Origin: Methylobacterium sp. J-076
GTDB lineage: Bacteria; Pseudomonadota; Alphaproteobacteria; Rhizobiales; Beijerinckiaceae
NCBI RefSeq assembly: GCF_022829405.1
Contig: NZ_JAKSXW010000121.1
Span: 118,629-182,628, forward strand
DNA: 64,000 bases
Direction: 5' to 3'
Position 1 is the first letter of the stretch, and the number at the start of each line of letters is the position of its first letter. The notes beneath the pieces are model-generated. The model did no database searches and was not told the origin of the DNA. It worked only from the letters and a program-made list of their open reading frames with translations. This document shows positions 1 through 9,435 of this stretch, one piece after another. The translations under genes and the position numbers were made by a program.

Positions 1-575
1 TCGTGCTCGCGGCCATCCGGCGTGTATTGCAATTCGGGATAGTGCTTCATCATCCGCAGGAAGACGTCGCGTTTGATCGCCATGAAGCCGGTGGTCGCCT
101 CCGCCACCTCGATGAAGCCGTCCTCGTCGATATACGGCCGGAGCGGCTCCTCGCCCTGCCCGATGGGGTTGAAGGCGTAGTTCGTGTAGCGCCGCTCGTA
201 CTCGGCATAGGTCATGCCGGCCGGCAGGCCCTTCGCGGGCCAGTTGTTCGTCTTCAGCGGATAGACGCCGGAGGCGACGTCCCGGTCGGCGAGCAGGATG
301 CGGTACACGGCCTCCGGGGTGAAGGCGATGTCCGAGTCGATCCAGAACAGGTGCGTGAATGACTCGTCCGCCAGGAAGTCCTTCACGGTCCGGTTGCGGG
401 CGCGGGTGATCAGGCTCTCGCTGCGCATGTGCAGCATCGTCGCCATGCCGAGTTGGGCGCAGGAATAGGCGAGGGAATACAGGCTGGTCACGTAGTTCAT
501 CGACACGGAAGAGATGTAGCAAGGCGTCGCGAACATCACCCGCATCGAGCGAAGCGCCGAATCCGGCAGCAGCAT
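1..575 (-). CDS. glycosyltransferase-like protein (GT-A fold), 3' end beyond the window
   Basis: Reading leftward from an ATG at 575, an open frame runs 191 codons to the window edge, so the C-terminus is missing. A GGAG Shine-Dalgarno sequence lies 7 nt upstream of the ATG. The protein starts MLLPDSALRSMRVMFATPCY and carries FWIDSDI near residue 60, which resembles the DxD nucleotide-sugar/metal-binding motif of GT-A glycosyltransferases. A later stretch, TTGFMAIKRDVF, is typical of this fold. There is no signal peptide, so a cytoplasmic enzyme is likely. Substrate and pathway cannot be told from the fragment. The gene class is moderately certain; the exact family is not. Confidence 0.7.
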   Translation of the reverse strand, partial: MLLPDSALRSMRVMFATPCYISSVSMNYVTSLYSLAYSCAQLGMATMLHMRSESLITRARNRTVKDFLADESFTHLFWIDSDIAFTPEAVYRILLADRDVASGVYPLKTNNWPAKGLPAGMTYAEYERRYTNYAFNPIGQGEEPLRPYIDEDGFIEVAEATTGFMAIKRDVFLRMMKHYPELQYTPDGREH

Positions 576-639
576 CGAAGATCTCCGTCAGGGCCGGCCG
601 GCCACCGGCCCGGTCGCCGCTCTGTATCGGCTGACGAAG

Positions 640-720
640 TTTATAAAAACTGATTTCGGGTTGATTGCAGTATTTTCAATTGCAAATACTTCAATTGATT
701 GATCTACAATCTGGAATTGT
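640..720. promoter_or_regulatory. AT-rich leader with two 8-bp direct repeats
   Basis: This patch is strikingly AT-rich against very GC-rich surroundings. It contains TTCAATTG twice (675-682 and 690-697), with a 15-bp period. It lies upstream of the glycosyltransferase-like gene that starts at 575 on the minus strand, so a promoter with a tandem operator is plausible. No convincing -35/-10 pair was found. Confidence 0.35.
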
Positions 721-744
721 GCATCCCGTCATCGCGGGTGCGGG

Positions 745-800
745 GAAGCGATCCGGGGCGATGCCACCTCCGGGGGCGGTCCACCTCCCCGGATCGCTTC
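745..800. repeat. intergenic inverted repeat, 14-bp arms
   Basis: GAAGCGATCCGGGG (745-758) is perfectly complemented by CCCCGGATCGCTTC (787-800) around a 28-nt loop. The flanks contain gtcatcgcgggtg and cgtcatcc, resembling the 'cgtcatcgcgag...gaagcgatcc' intergenic repeats scattered through many alphaproteobacterial genomes. It sits just downstream of the aminotransferase gene, has no T-tract, and may be a repeat that also acts as a transcript 3' end. Confidence 0.55.
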
Positions 801-848
801 ACGTCATCCGCCGCGCCTCGCGGTGCGACAGGCCCCGGAGGGCGCCCC

Positions 849-1937
849 TCAGAAGACCTTCTGGAACCACCCATGCGCATCGGAGGTGTTGCCGCGCTGG
901 ATGTCCACCAGCAGGGTGCGGAGGCGGCGGGCGACCGGGCCCGCCACGGCGTTGCCGATGGTGAAGTCGTCCTCGCGTCCACGCACCCGGCCGATCGGGG
1001 TGATCACCGCGGCGGTGCCGCAGGCGAACGCCTCGGTCTGGCGGCCGGAGCGCACGTCGTCACGCCACTGGTCGATGCCGTAGAGCTCTTCGCGCACGGT
1101 CATGCCGGCCTCGCGGGCCAGGGTGATGATCGAATCCCGGGTGATGCCCGGCAGGATGCTGTCGGACAGGGGCGGGGTCAGCAGGGTGCCGTCCTCGAAG
1201 ACGAAGAACACGTTCATCCCGCCGAGCTCCTCGACGTAGCGGCGCTCGGCCGCGTCCAGGAACACCACCTGCTCGCAGCCCTGGTTCGCCGCCTCGGCCT
1301 GGGCCGCGAGGCTCGCCGCGTAGTTGCCGCCGCACTTGGCGGCGCCGGTCCCGCCGGGGGCGGCGCGGGTGTAATGCTCGGACAGCCACACCGTGACCGT
1401 GCCGTTCGGGTCCTTGAAGTAGGAGCCCACCGCCGAGGCGATGGTGATGAACAGGTACTCGCTCGCGGGCTTCACGCCGAGGAACACCTCGTTGGCGATC
1501 ATGAACGGGCGCAGGTACAGGCTGCCGTCCGGCGTGTCGGGGATCCAGTCCCGGTCGATCTCGACGAGCTTGCGCTGGGCGGCGATGAACGCCTCCTCGG
1601 GGAAGGGCACCATCGCCATGCGCTCGGCCGAGCGGCGGAAGCGCAGGGCGTTCGCCTCCGGCCGGAACAGGGCGGCGCCGCCATCGGCGGTGCGGTAGGC
1701 CTTCAGCCCCTCGAAGATCTCCTGCGCGTAGTGCAGCACCGCCGCGGCGGGATCGAGGGGGATCGGCGCCCGCGCGGTGATCTTCGCGTCGTGCCAGCCG
1801 CGTCCCGCGCTGTAGCGCACGATCGCCATATGGTCGGTGAACACCTTGCCGAAGCCCGGATTGGCCATCAGGGCGGCGCGGTCCCCGGCGGAGCGGGGGG
1901 CCGCATTGGTCTCGATCTCGAACGTCAGGTCGCTCAC
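849..1937 (-). CDS. ilvE: branched-chain-amino-acid aminotransferase
   Basis: This is a 362-residue fold-type IV PLP enzyme that interconverts Leu, Ile and Val with their 2-oxoacids in the cytoplasm. The GTG start at 1937 follows a GAGAGGA ribosome site; the frame stays open upstream but that extension is not family-like. The PLP lysine is K201 in AKCGGNYAAS, followed by an AQAEAANQGCEQVVFLD segment and EELGGMNVFFVF, in the same order as mitochondrial/cytosolic-type BCATs (about 360 residues). TPPLSDSILPGITR and FACGTAAVITPIG complete the active site. It lies downstream of the ABC exporter on the same strand, with a 124-nt gap. Confidence 0.93.
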   Translation of the reverse strand: MSDLTFEIETNAAPRSAGDRAALMANPGFGKVFTDHMAIVRYSAGRGWHDAKITARAPIPLDPAAAVLHYAQEIFEGLKAYRTADGGAALFRPEANALRFRRSAERMAMVPFPEEAFIAAQRKLVEIDRDWIPDTPDGSLYLRPFMIANEVFLGVKPASEYLFITIASAVGSYFKDPNGTVTVWLSEHYTRAAPGGTGAAKCGGNYAASLAAQAEAANQGCEQVVFLDAAERRYVEELGGMNVFFVFEDGTLLTPPLSDSILPGITRDSIITLAREAGMTVREELYGIDQWRDDVRSGRQTEAFACGTAAVITPIGRVRGREDDFTIGNAVAGPVARRLRTLLVDIQRGNTSDAHGWFQKVF

Positions 1938-2061
1938 GGTCAGGTCCTCTCGGGCGGACCCGTGCCGACTCGCATCGCGGGACGGCGCGGCTCCGGACCC
2001 ATGGTCCGGCGCGCTCCCTGCGGGACGGGCCTCCGCCGCGGCGGGGAGCGCATCCGACGCC

Positions 2062-3855
2062 TTATGGCGTGCTCCGCGGCCGGACGCCACTGTCCTCGGG
2101 CCGCACCGGGTCGTCGGTGAATTGCAGACGGCGCAGGCGGGCATAGGTGCCGCCCTGCGAGACGAGGTCGTCGTGCCGGCCCGTCTCGATGACGCGCCCG
2201 CCCTCCAGCACGGCGATCAGCCCCGCATCGCGCACCGTGGACAGGCGGTGGGCGATGACGAGGACGGTGCGCCCGCGCATGAGCCGCCCGAGGGCCTCCT
2301 GCACGAGACGTTCCGATTCGGAGTCCAGCGCCGAGGTGGCCTCGTCGAGGAGGAGGATCGGCGCGTCCTTGAGGAAGGCGCGGGCGAGGGCGATCCGTTG
2401 CCGCTCGCCGCCGGAGAGACGGCCCCCGCCGGGCCCGACCCTGAACTCGTAGCCCCCCGGCAGGGCGGAGACGAAGCCGTGCGCCGCCGCGGCCCGGGCC
2501 GCCGCCTCGATCTCGGCCCGGCCGGCGCCAGGTTTGCCGAAGCCGATGTTGGCGGCCACGGTGTCATCGAACAGCATCACCTCCTGCGACACGACGGCGA
2601 CGGCGGCCCGGAGGGAGGCCAGCGTCACGCCGCGCACGTCCTGCTCGTCGATCAGCACCCGGCCTTCATCGACGTCGTAGAGGCGGGGCACGAGGTTGAG
2701 CAGGCTCGACTTGCCCGAGCCCGAACGCCCGACCAATGCCGTCACCGCGCCGGCGGGGGCGGTGAGGTCGATCCCTTCCAGGGCCTGCGCGTCGGCCCGG
2801 TAGCGGAAGCGCACCGCCTCGAACCGGACTTCGCCGGCCCCGACCTTGAGCGGCTTGGCGCCCGGCGCCTCGCGGATGGTGGGGGCCTCATCCATCAGGT
2901 CGAAGTAGCGGCGCAGCGCCGCCGCCGCCTCCTGCAGGATCGCGTTGAGGTTGCCGAGCGCCCGGGCCGGCTGGGCGGCCAGCAAGAGGGCCGCGACGTA
3001 ACCGGTGAAGTCGCCGACCGTGCGGTCGCCGTTGAGGACCCGCTGTCCCACCAGGACCAGCACCACCGCCACCGCGAGGCCGCCGCCGATCTCGAGCAGC
3101 GGGTCGAGGCGCCCACGGGCGTTGGCGGCCTTCATCTTGAGGCGCCGGACCTCGTCCAGGGAGGCGGCGGCGCGGCCCTTCAGGTAGCCTTCCAGGGCGA
3201 AGGTCTTGGCGACCCGGACACCCTGGAGACTTTCGGAGATGAGGCTCGCCGTGGCGCCCATCTGCTCCTGCGTCGAGGTGGAGACCCGTCGCAGCTTCTT
3301 GCCGATCCGGCCGATGGGGCCGGCGATGAAGGGCACCGTAACGCCGGCCACCAGGGTGAGGAGCGGGTCCATCCACAGGAGGGCGGCGACCAGCCCCACG
3401 AGCATGGCGATGTCGCGCAGCAGCACCGTCGAGATGCGGGTGAGCGCCTCCTTGATGAAGGCGAAATCGGTGGTGAAGCGCTGGGTGAGGGCGGCTGGGC
3501 TCTCCCGCCCGAGCTGGGCGAGATCGGATTCGATCAGGTGCCCGTAGAGGGCGACCTGCATGTCCGCCTCGACGCGGGTGACGACCCTGTTGGTCAGCAC
3601 CGTCTGTCCGTACAGGGCGAAGCCGCGCAGGGAGGTGACGAGGATGACGATGACCGGGCCGTAGGCGATGGCCGCGGCATCCTTCCGGTCGAAGGCGTCG
3701 AAGGCCGCCTTGATCAGCGCCGGGTAGAGGCCTGTGGAAGCCCCCACCACGGCGATCAGGCCCAGGACGACGGCCAGGGCGCTCCGGTGGGGGGAAAGCC
3801 ACTCCCGCCACAGCCGGGCGAGCAGGGGGGCCGTGTCGCCGGGCAGGCGTGCCAT
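2062..3855 (-). CDS. MsbA-type ABC exporter, fused permease and ATPase
   Basis: A 597-residue half-transporter. The N-terminal half has an ABC type-1 membrane domain of about six helices (residues ~20-320). The C-terminal half is an ATPase with Walker A GRSGSGKSS, signature LSGGERQRIALARAF, Walker B ILLLDEATSALD and switch histidine AHRLS. It would function as an inner-membrane homodimer. The domain order and length match MsbA and related lipid/drug exporters, so lipid A-core flipping is possible, but no lipid A genes are adjacent and the substrate cannot be assigned. The start is an ATG with a weak ribosome site. Confidence 0.85.
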   Translation of the reverse strand: MARLPGDTAPLLARLWREWLSPHRSALAVVLGLIAVVGASTGLYPALIKAAFDAFDRKDAAAIAYGPVIVILVTSLRGFALYGQTVLTNRVVTRVEADMQVALYGHLIESDLAQLGRESPAALTQRFTTDFAFIKEALTRISTVLLRDIAMLVGLVAALLWMDPLLTLVAGVTVPFIAGPIGRIGKKLRRVSTSTQEQMGATASLISESLQGVRVAKTFALEGYLKGRAAASLDEVRRLKMKAANARGRLDPLLEIGGGLAVAVVLVLVGQRVLNGDRTVGDFTGYVAALLLAAQPARALGNLNAILQEAAAALRRYFDLMDEAPTIREAPGAKPLKVGAGEVRFEAVRFRYRADAQALEGIDLTAPAGAVTALVGRSGSGKSSLLNLVPRLYDVDEGRVLIDEQDVRGVTLASLRAAVAVVSQEVMLFDDTVAANIGFGKPGAGRAEIEAAARAAAAHGFVSALPGGYEFRVGPGGGRLSGGERQRIALARAFLKDAPILLLDEATSALDSESERLVQEALGRLMRGRTVLVIAHRLSTVRDAGLIAVLEGGRVIETGRHDDLVSQGGTYARLRRLQFTDDPVRPEDSGVRPRSTP

Positions 3856-3959
3856 GGAAAGTCCGGTTCGAACCCAAGCGCCGGCCCATGGAGCGGGGCG
3901 GCGGCTGCGGTGTGACGCCCCCGCCGCCGCGGATCAAGCCGTCCGGACGGAATGCCGGC

Positions 3960-4478
3960 TCAGCGGTCGTCGCCCTCCGGCCCGTGGTCGCCGCCCCGCC
4001 CGTGCCCGCGCCGGCCGCCGGGTCCGCCCATCGGTCCCATCGGCCGGGCCAGGATCACCGCCCGGCGCTTCTGGTCCTGATCGAGGCTGGCGTAGAGGGG
4101 CTGGGTGGCGTCGGCGAGCTTGGGCAAGGCATCGGCCCGGGTGCTCGCCGCGTCGGCCATCGCGCGCAGGGCGCCGGGGGCGTCCTCGTCGAAGCTCGGC
4201 CGGCTCTCCATGGTCGCCCGGCGCTGCTGGCGCATCTTGGCCATGTCGCGCATCGCGGCCTCCACCGGCGGCCAGAGCTTCTCCTGGTCGGGGGAGAGTT
4301 TGAGCCCGGCATGGATCGCGGCGATTCGCGCGTCGGCGAAGGCGGCCCGGTCCTCGGGCGTCAGGGCGCTCCAGCGGCCATGGGGACTGCCGTGGTGCCC
4401 GTCATGGGCCCAAGCGGCGCCCGCGAGCCCGAGGCCGAGAAGGCCGGTGGCGAGCAGGGCGGTGGTACGGCGGGTCAT
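3960..4478 (-). CDS. Spy/CpxP-like periplasmic LTXXQ-motif protein
   Basis: A 172-residue secreted protein. ATG at 4478 follows a good GAGGAGA site, and the signal peptide MTRRTTALLATGLLGLGLAG ends near AWA-HDGHH. The mature part begins with a His-rich segment (HDGHHGSPHG) and has LTPEDRAAFADARIAAIHAG and LSPDQEKLWPPVEAAM, matching the helical LTXXQ chaperone family (Spy, CpxP, metal-resistance relatives). The tail is rich in Gly, His and Arg (GHGRGGDHGPEGDD). It is transcribed away from the zinc-binding protein gene across a shared palindrome, which suggests a metal-linked periplasmic role. Function is inferred from family and context. Confidence 0.75.
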   Translation of the reverse strand: MTRRTTALLATGLLGLGLAGAAWAHDGHHGSPHGRWSALTPEDRAAFADARIAAIHAGLKLSPDQEKLWPPVEAAMRDMAKMRQQRRATMESRPSFDEDAPGALRAMADAASTRADALPKLADATQPLYASLDQDQKRRAVILARPMGPMGGPGGRRGHGRGGDHGPEGDDR

Positions 4479-4561
4479 CCCGGTCTCCTCGAAGGCAGGG
4501 GGAGGGCGCAGGGCGCCGGTCCCGTTCCCCATCACGCACCGGCGATGTATCCGCCTTGTTT

Positions 4562-4578
4562 ATGTAACAGTGTTACAT
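4562..4578. promoter_or_regulatory. 17-bp palindrome, candidate Zur operator
   Basis: ATGTAACAGTGTTACAT reads as an inverted repeat with TGTAAC/GTTACA arms around AGT. It lies between divergent Spy-like (start 4478) and zinc-binding protein (start 4609) genes, 31 nt before the latter. AT-rich palindromes of this sort are bound by Fur-family zinc repressors. Location and shape support Zur; the exact match to the alphaproteobacterial consensus is only partial. Confidence 0.55.
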
Positions 4579-4608
4579 TATCAGGCCGGGGTCGGATGGA
4601 GGTGTGCG

Positions 4609-5523
4609 GTGAGCGGATCGGTGCGCGCGGCGATGGCCCTCGCCATGGTCGTCTGGACGGGGGTGGCGTCGGCGGCCGGATGCGGCCCGGTCCGCGCGGT
4701 GGCGACGTTCTCGATCCTCGGCGACCTCGTCCGGCAGGTCGGCGGCGGCCATGTGGAGGTGGCGACCCTGGTGGGGCCCGGCTCGGACGTCCACAGCTTC
4801 AGCCCCGCCCCCGGCGATGCCAGGATTCTGGCGCGGGCGGACATCGTCGTCGTGAACGGCCTCGGCCTCGAGGGTTGGATCGATCGCCTGATCCGCGCCT
4901 CCGGCACGAAGGCGCCGGTCGTCACGGCGAGCGGGGGCGTGGCAACCATGGAGGATGCCGACCCGCACGACCATGGCGGCCACGACCACGGGCATGCCGA
5001 CCCCCATGCCTGGCAGAACGTGGCGAACGTGAAGGTCTACGTGGCCAACATCCGGGACGGGTTGTCGAAGGTCTGCCCCGACCACGCGGCCGACTACGCG
5101 GCGGCGGCGGCGGCCTATACGGACCAGCTCGATGCCCTCGACCGGGAGGTGCAGGCCGCCATGGCGCGGATCCCGCCGCAGAACCGGCGGCTCATCACCA
5201 CGCACGACGCCTTCGGCTATTTCGCCGCCGCCTACGGGCTGACGATCCTGGCGCCGCAGGGCCTTTCCACGGAAAGCGCGGCCAGCCCCCGGGACGTGGC
5301 GGCGATCATCACCCAGATCCGTCGGGAGAAGGTCCCGGCGGTCTTCCTCGAGACGGTGACCGACCCGCGGCAGATGGAGCGCATCGCCCACGAGAGCGGC
5401 GCGCGGATCGGCGGCGAGATCTACTCCGACGCCCTGTCTCCCCCCGAGGGTCCGGCCCCCACCTATCTCGCGATGATCCGCTCGAACGTGAAGGCGTTCG
5501 AGGCGGCCCTGTCCAGCCGGTGA
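4609..5523 (+). CDS. znuA: zinc ABC transporter substrate-binding protein
   Basis: A 304-residue periplasmic cluster A-I metal receptor. The GTG start at 4609 has GGAGG 6 nt upstream and is preferred over upstream in-frame codons because a signal peptide begins there (hydrophobic residues 8-23). A His/Asp-rich loop at about residues 118-133 (DPHDHGGHDHGHADPH) is characteristic of Zn-specific ZnuA. Metal-ligand positions are visible at VHSF, DPHAW and TTHDAFGYF. No ZnuB or ZnuC gene is adjacent, so the permease must be elsewhere or the protein feeds another system. Zinc-responsive control through the upstream palindrome is likely. Confidence 0.88.
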   Translation: MSGSVRAAMALAMVVWTGVASAAGCGPVRAVATFSILGDLVRQVGGGHVEVATLVGPGSDVHSFSPAPGDARILARADIVVVNGLGLEGWIDRLIRASGTKAPVVTASGGVATMEDADPHDHGGHDHGHADPHAWQNVANVKVYVANIRDGLSKVCPDHAADYAAAAAAYTDQLDALDREVQAAMARIPPQNRRLITTHDAFGYFAAAYGLTILAPQGLSTESAASPRDVAAIITQIRREKVPAVFLETVTDPRQMERIAHESGARIGGEIYSDALSPPEGPAPTYLAMIRSNVKAFEAALSSR

Positions 5524-5560
5524 ATCCGCGGTGGACGGATCCGTCCGGGCTGACAGAGCG

Positions 5561-5575
5561 TAAACCAATGGTTAA
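5561..5575 (-). promoter_or_regulatory. near-consensus CtrA-like site
   Basis: On the minus strand this reads TTAACCATTGGTTTA, that is TTAA-N7-TTTA, one base from the TTAA-N7-TTAA pattern bound by the cell-cycle regulator CtrA. It sits about 85-100 nt before the heparinase-like start. Imperfect, so weak. Confidence 0.25.
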
Positions 5576-5659
5576 GAGGCCCGCCCTAGTTTGAAGCGGG
5601 AGGGGGCCGGCCGAACCTCGGCCGAGAGGTCTCCCGGGCCTGTGGGCATTGGAGACTGC

Positions 5660-7417
5660 GTGGCTTGGGGGCCTGATGGCTGGGGGCCTGACCGCTGGCG
5701 CCTCTACCGGTTGGTGGGGCGCGAGGTGGCACGGACCGCGCGCAGCGCCGCCGCGCGCCTGAGCGCGCCGCCCGCGATCCTGGCGCGCGTCCGTGTGGGC
5801 GCCCTCGTGATCGCGCCGCAGGATCTGCGGACCTCGGACGCGACCTTCGCCGACGACATCTACGCCGGCCTGTTCGTCTTCGCCGGGCGCTCCCTCGCGG
5901 CGGGCGGCGGTTCGCCCTTCGACTATGCGGCGCCTTCGCCGGAATGGGCGGACGAGCTCTACGGATTCGGCTGGCTGCGCCACCTGCGGGCGGCGGACAC
6001 GGCGCTCGCCCGCGCCAACGCCCGCAGCTTCGTGTCCGATTTCATCGCCGGGCGCGGGGATCCCGCCCTGGCGCGCCAGACCCCGGTGGCCGCCCGGCGG
6101 CTGATCTCGTTCCTGTGCCAGTCGCCCCTGGTATTGGAGGGGGCCGATCACGGCTTCTACGACAGTTTCCTGCGGGCCATCGGCCGGAACGCGCAGCAGC
6201 TCGAGCGCGACCTGCGCCGGGGGGTGATGCCCCCCGCGCGCCTGAACGCGGCGGTGGCGCTCTGCTATGCGGGGCTGTGCTGCGAGGGGATCCAGTCCAT
6301 CCTGCGGAGGGCGACGCGGGTGCTCTCCCGGGAACTGGAACGCCAGATCCTGTCCGATGGCGGGCACCGCTCCCGCAACCCACGCTTCGGGATGGAACTC
6401 CTGCTCGATCTGCTGCCGCTCCGGCAGGCCTTCCTCAGCCGTTCCGTCGAGCCGCCGGCCGCGCTCCTGCGCGCCATCGACAGGATGCTGCCGCTGCTGC
6501 GGCTGCTGCGCCATCCGGATGCGTCCCTCAGCCATTTCAACGGCATGGGCGCCACGGATGCGGACCACCTCGCCACGCTCCTCGTCTACGACGACACGTT
6601 CGGGCGGCCGATGATGCACGCGCCGAATTCGGGCTACGAGCGCCTGGAAGGCGGCCGGGTCGTCCTCACCGCCGATGTCGGCGCCAGCGCGCCGCTGCCC
6701 TATTCGGTGAGCGCCGGGGCCGGGTGCCTCTCCTTCGAAATGTCGAGCGGACCGCAGCGCATCGTCGTCAATTGCGGCTTGCCGCCCAGCGGCCCGGAGA
6801 TGCGCCAGCTCGCCCGCTCCACGGCCGCCCACTCCACCGCCACCGTCGCCGACGCCTCGTCCTGCCGCTTCGTTGTGAAGGCCGGCTGGTGGTGGGAGCG
6901 CCGGATGAGCGCGTGGCTAAGCCGCCGCCTGGGGCCGGTGGTCCTACGGGGGCCGGTCGCCGTGGCCGCCGAGCGGGTGGAGGAGGAGGATGGGATCGTC
7001 CTCGCCGCCCGGCACGACGGCTACGTGCTGGAATTCGGCCTCGTCCACGAGCGGCGGTGGCACCTGTTCCCGGCCGAAGGACGGCTCGAAGGGCGCGACG
7101 CCTTCGTCCGCGCGGGCAATGGCGTGGTCAAGAGGCTGCCGGGGCGGCCCCGGGGGCAGTCCGTGGCGGTGCGGTTCCACATCCACCCGGCCATCGCCGT
7201 GCGCACCGTGCCGGGCGGCATCGAGCTCGCCTCGGCACTCGGGGAGGTCTGGCTGTTCGACGCCGAGGGCGCGGAGGTGCGCATCGAGGAAAGCGTGTAT
7301 TTCTCCGGCCTCAGCGGACCGCGCCGGACGGACCAGATCGTGCTCTACCTCGCCGTGACCGACGCCGCCGAGGTGCGTTGGACCTTCGCCCGGCTCGCGG
7401 CGGCGGCGGGCCGCTGA
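5660..7417 (+). CDS. heparinase II/III family protein
   Basis: About 585 residues. The GTG at 5660 has GGAG 5 nt upstream and is preferred; a TTG at 5591 would add 23 residues. The N-terminal half is helical (alginate-lyase-like toroid). The C-terminal half holds [19 protein letters not shown] and the polar strand [18 protein letters not shown] seen in the heparinase II/III C-terminal beta domain. The position directly before purH is the order seen in many Hyphomicrobiales. Despite the name, such proteins have no proven glycosaminoglycan substrate in these bacteria. No signal peptide is evident. Confidence 0.85.
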   Translation: MAWGPDGWGPDRWRLYRLVGREVARTARSAAARLSAPPAILARVRVGALVIAPQDLRTSDATFADDIYAGLFVFAGRSLAAGGGSPFDYAAPSPEWADELYGFGWLRHLRAADTALARANARSFVSDFIAGRGDPALARQTPVAARRLISFLCQSPLVLEGADHGFYDSFLRAIGRNAQQLERDLRRGVMPPARLNAAVALCYAGLCCEGIQSILRRATRVLSRELERQILSDGGHRSRNPRFGMELLLDLLPLRQAFLSRSVEPPAALLRAIDRMLPLLRLLRHPDASLSHFNGMGATDADHLATLLVYDDTFGRPMMHAPNSGYERLEGGRVVLTADVGASAPLPYSVSAGAGCLSFEMSSGPQRIVVNCGLPPSGPEMRQLARSTAAHSTATVADASSCRFVVKAGWWWERRMSAWLSRRLGPVVLRGPVAVAAERVEEEDGIVLAARHDGYVLEFGLVHERRWHLFPAEGRLEGRDAFVRAGNGVVKRLPGRPRGQSVAVRFHIHPAIAVRTVPGGIELASALGEVWLFDAEGAEVRIEESVYFSGLSGPRRTDQIVLYLAVTDAAEVRWTFARLAAAAGR

Positions 7418-7562
7418 GCCAGGGCCGTGCGCGTCCGTCCCCTCGACTTCGGAGGGGATGGGGCGGTCTCCGCCGTGTCCCTCCACGGCCTCCAGGCTGG
7501 CCGCCCGCGGCGGTTCCGTGTTACCGGCGAACCGAATTCCAAGAAGATTTCGGCACGCTCCT

Positions 7563-9161
7563 ATGACTCACGATCACGTGCGGGTGTCCCGCGCGCTCCT
7601 GTCCGTCTCCGACAAGACCGGTCTCGTCGATTTCGCCCGGGCGCTCGACGCCCGCGGCATCGCCCTGGTCTCCACCGGCGGCACCTACAGGACGCTCAAG
7701 GACGCCGGCATTCCGGTGGTCGAGGTCGCCGAGCTGACCGGCTTCCCCGAAATGATGGACGGGCGGGTGAAGACCCTGCACCCGGCGGTCCACGGGGGGC
7801 TGCTCGCCATCCGCGATAACCCCGAGCATCAGGCGGCCTTGGCCGCCCACGGGATCGACGCCATCGACCTCCTGGTGGTGAACCTCTACCCGTTCGAGGC
7901 GACGATCGCCGCCGGCAAGCCCGAGGCGGACTGCATCGAGAACATCGATATCGGCGGCCCGGCGATGATTCGCGCCGCGGCCAAGAACCATGCGGATGTG
8001 GCCGTGGTGACGGATGTCGCCGACTACGCGACGGTCCTCGATGCGCTGACCGCCGGCGACGGCACGCTCACCCTCGCCGTGCGCCGCGCGCTGGCGCAGA
8101 AGGCCTATACCCGCACGGCGGCCTACGACGCGGCGATCTCCAACTGGATGGCCGCGCAGTTCGCGGTGGAGGGCCCGCAGCCCTACCGGGCCTTCGGCGG
8201 AAGCCTCGCCCAGGGGTTGCGCTACGGCGAGAATCCGCACCAGGCCGCAGCCTTCTATCGGGCGCCGGGCGTCCCGCGGGTGGGCGTCGCCACGGCGCGG
8301 CAGCTCCAGGGGAAGGAGCTGTCCTTCAACAACTTCAACGACACGGACGCCGCCTACGAGTGCGTGGCCGAGTTCGACCCGTCCCGCGGCGCGGCGGTGG
8401 TGATCGTCAAGCACGCCAACCCCTGCGGCGTGGCCGAGGGCGCCAGCCTGCTCGACGCCTACGAGCGGGCGCTGGCCTGCGATCCCGTCTCGGCCTTCGG
8501 CGGGATCGTGGCCCTGAACCGAGCGCTGGACGGCGAGGCCGCCCGCAGGATCGTGGAGATCTTCACCGAGGTCATCATCGCCCCCGAGGCGACGGAGGAG
8601 GCCATCGCCATCCTCGCCGCCAAGAAGAACCTGCGCCTGCTCCTGGCCGGCGGCCTGCCCGATCCCCGCGCGCCGGGCGAGACGGTCCGCACCCTGGCCG
8701 GTGGCCTGCTGGTGCAGGGCCGGGACGCCATGGTGGTGGACGACATGCCGTTCCGGGTGGTCACCAAGCGCGCCCCGAGCGAGGCCGAGGCCGCCGACAT
8801 GCGCTTCGCCTACCGGGTCGCCAAGCACGTGAAGTCGAACGCCATCGTCTACGCCAAGGACGGCGCGACGGTGGGGATCGGCGCCGGGCAGATGTCGCGG
8901 GTGGATTCCTCGCGCATCGCCGCCTGGAAAGCCCGCGAGGGTGCCGACCGGCTCGGCCTCGCCGACAGCCTCGCCAAGGGCGCGGTGGTGGCCTCGGACG
9001 CGTTCTTCCCCTTCGCCGACGGGCTGCTCGCCGCCGCCGAAGCCGGGGCCACGGCGGTGATCCAGCCGGGCGGATCCATGCGTGACCCCGAGGTGATCGC
9101 CGCCGCCGACGAGGCCGGGCTGGCGATGGTGTTCACCGGCCACCGCCACTTCCGGCACTGA
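7563..9161 (+). CDS. purH: bifunctional AICAR formyltransferase/IMP cyclohydrolase
   Basis: A 532-residue enzyme for the last two steps of de novo IMP synthesis. The ATG at 7563 begins the conserved [20 protein letters not shown]. The N-terminal MGS-like cyclohydrolase domain (about residues 1-150) contains [13 protein letters not shown] and GRVKTLHP. The formyltransferase domain has the catalytic KHANPCG near residue 283 and [14 protein letters not shown]. The C-terminus ends FTGHRHFRH, as is usual for PurH. Length and motifs are complete. It may be cotranscribed with the upstream heparinase-like gene (145-nt gap). Confidence 0.97.
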   Translation: MTHDHVRVSRALLSVSDKTGLVDFARALDARGIALVSTGGTYRTLKDAGIPVVEVAELTGFPEMMDGRVKTLHPAVHGGLLAIRDNPEHQAALAAHGIDAIDLLVVNLYPFEATIAAGKPEADCIENIDIGGPAMIRAAAKNHADVAVVTDVADYATVLDALTAGDGTLTLAVRRALAQKAYTRTAAYDAAISNWMAAQFAVEGPQPYRAFGGSLAQGLRYGENPHQAAAFYRAPGVPRVGVATARQLQGKELSFNNFNDTDAAYECVAEFDPSRGAAVVIVKHANPCGVAEGASLLDAYERALACDPVSAFGGIVALNRALDGEAARRIVEIFTEVIIAPEATEEAIAILAAKKNLRLLLAGGLPDPRAPGETVRTLAGGLLVQGRDAMVVDDMPFRVVTKRAPSEAEAADMRFAYRVAKHVKSNAIVYAKDGATVGIGAGQMSRVDSSRIAAWKAREGADRLGLADSLAKGAVVASDAFFPFADGLLAAAEAGATAVIQPGGSMRDPEVIAAADEAGLAMVFTGHRHFRH

Positions 9162-9260
9162 GTCGCCGCGCGTTCCAGGGGGCGATCCGCTCCCATTTCC
9201 AGATCCCGAGGCCCCCGCTCCGGCGCGCCTCGCTGTCCGACCGGGACCTTCGCTTCCCCG

Positions 9261-9287
9261 CCCGTCTTTACGAGCAAAGACGGGTTT
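9261..9287 (+). terminator. rho-independent terminator after purH
   Basis: CCCGTCTT (9261-9268) pairs with AAGACGGG (9277-9284) around an 8-nt loop, followed by TTT. It lies 100 nt past the purH stop. Confidence 0.6.
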
Positions 9288-9380
9288 GGATCCGGACGGG
9301 TGGTCCCAGTCTTCTCGACTCTTCCGATCAGCCCTTCGAGAAGCGGATCGCCACGCCGTCGTCCTTTCTGCACACTGGGC

Positions 9381-9419
9381 TCCCCCTCCCGAGCCTCGCT
9401 CGCACGAGGGGGAGGGGGA
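9381..9419. repeat. C-rich palindromic intergenic repeat
   Basis: TCCCCCTCCC (9381-9390) pairs with GGGAGGGGGA (9410-9419) across a 19-nt loop containing cctcgctcgcacgag. It lies between convergent purH and the MHS transporter gene. A similar element occurs at 33284-33307 and a weaker one near 51800-51855. Confidence 0.55.
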
Positions 9420-9435
9420 CCAGTCAGCGGCTCGC

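Noticed and set aside
51..362. Plus-strand frame at the left edge
   Set aside because: The minus strand holds a better frame with ribosome site and a GT-A-like motif.
699..2120. Long plus-strand frame opposite ilvE
   Set aside because: It is a high-GC shadow: Arg/Gly/Ala-rich with no family features, while the minus strand carries an intact aminotransferase.
3855..3880. GGTTCGAAC-like tRNA T-arm
   Set aside because: No cloverleaf or acceptor stem could be built around it.
1837..3915. 692-codon plus-strand frame
   Set aside because: Antisense of the ABC exporter; composition His/Asp/Gly/Arg-rich as in GC-skewed shadows.
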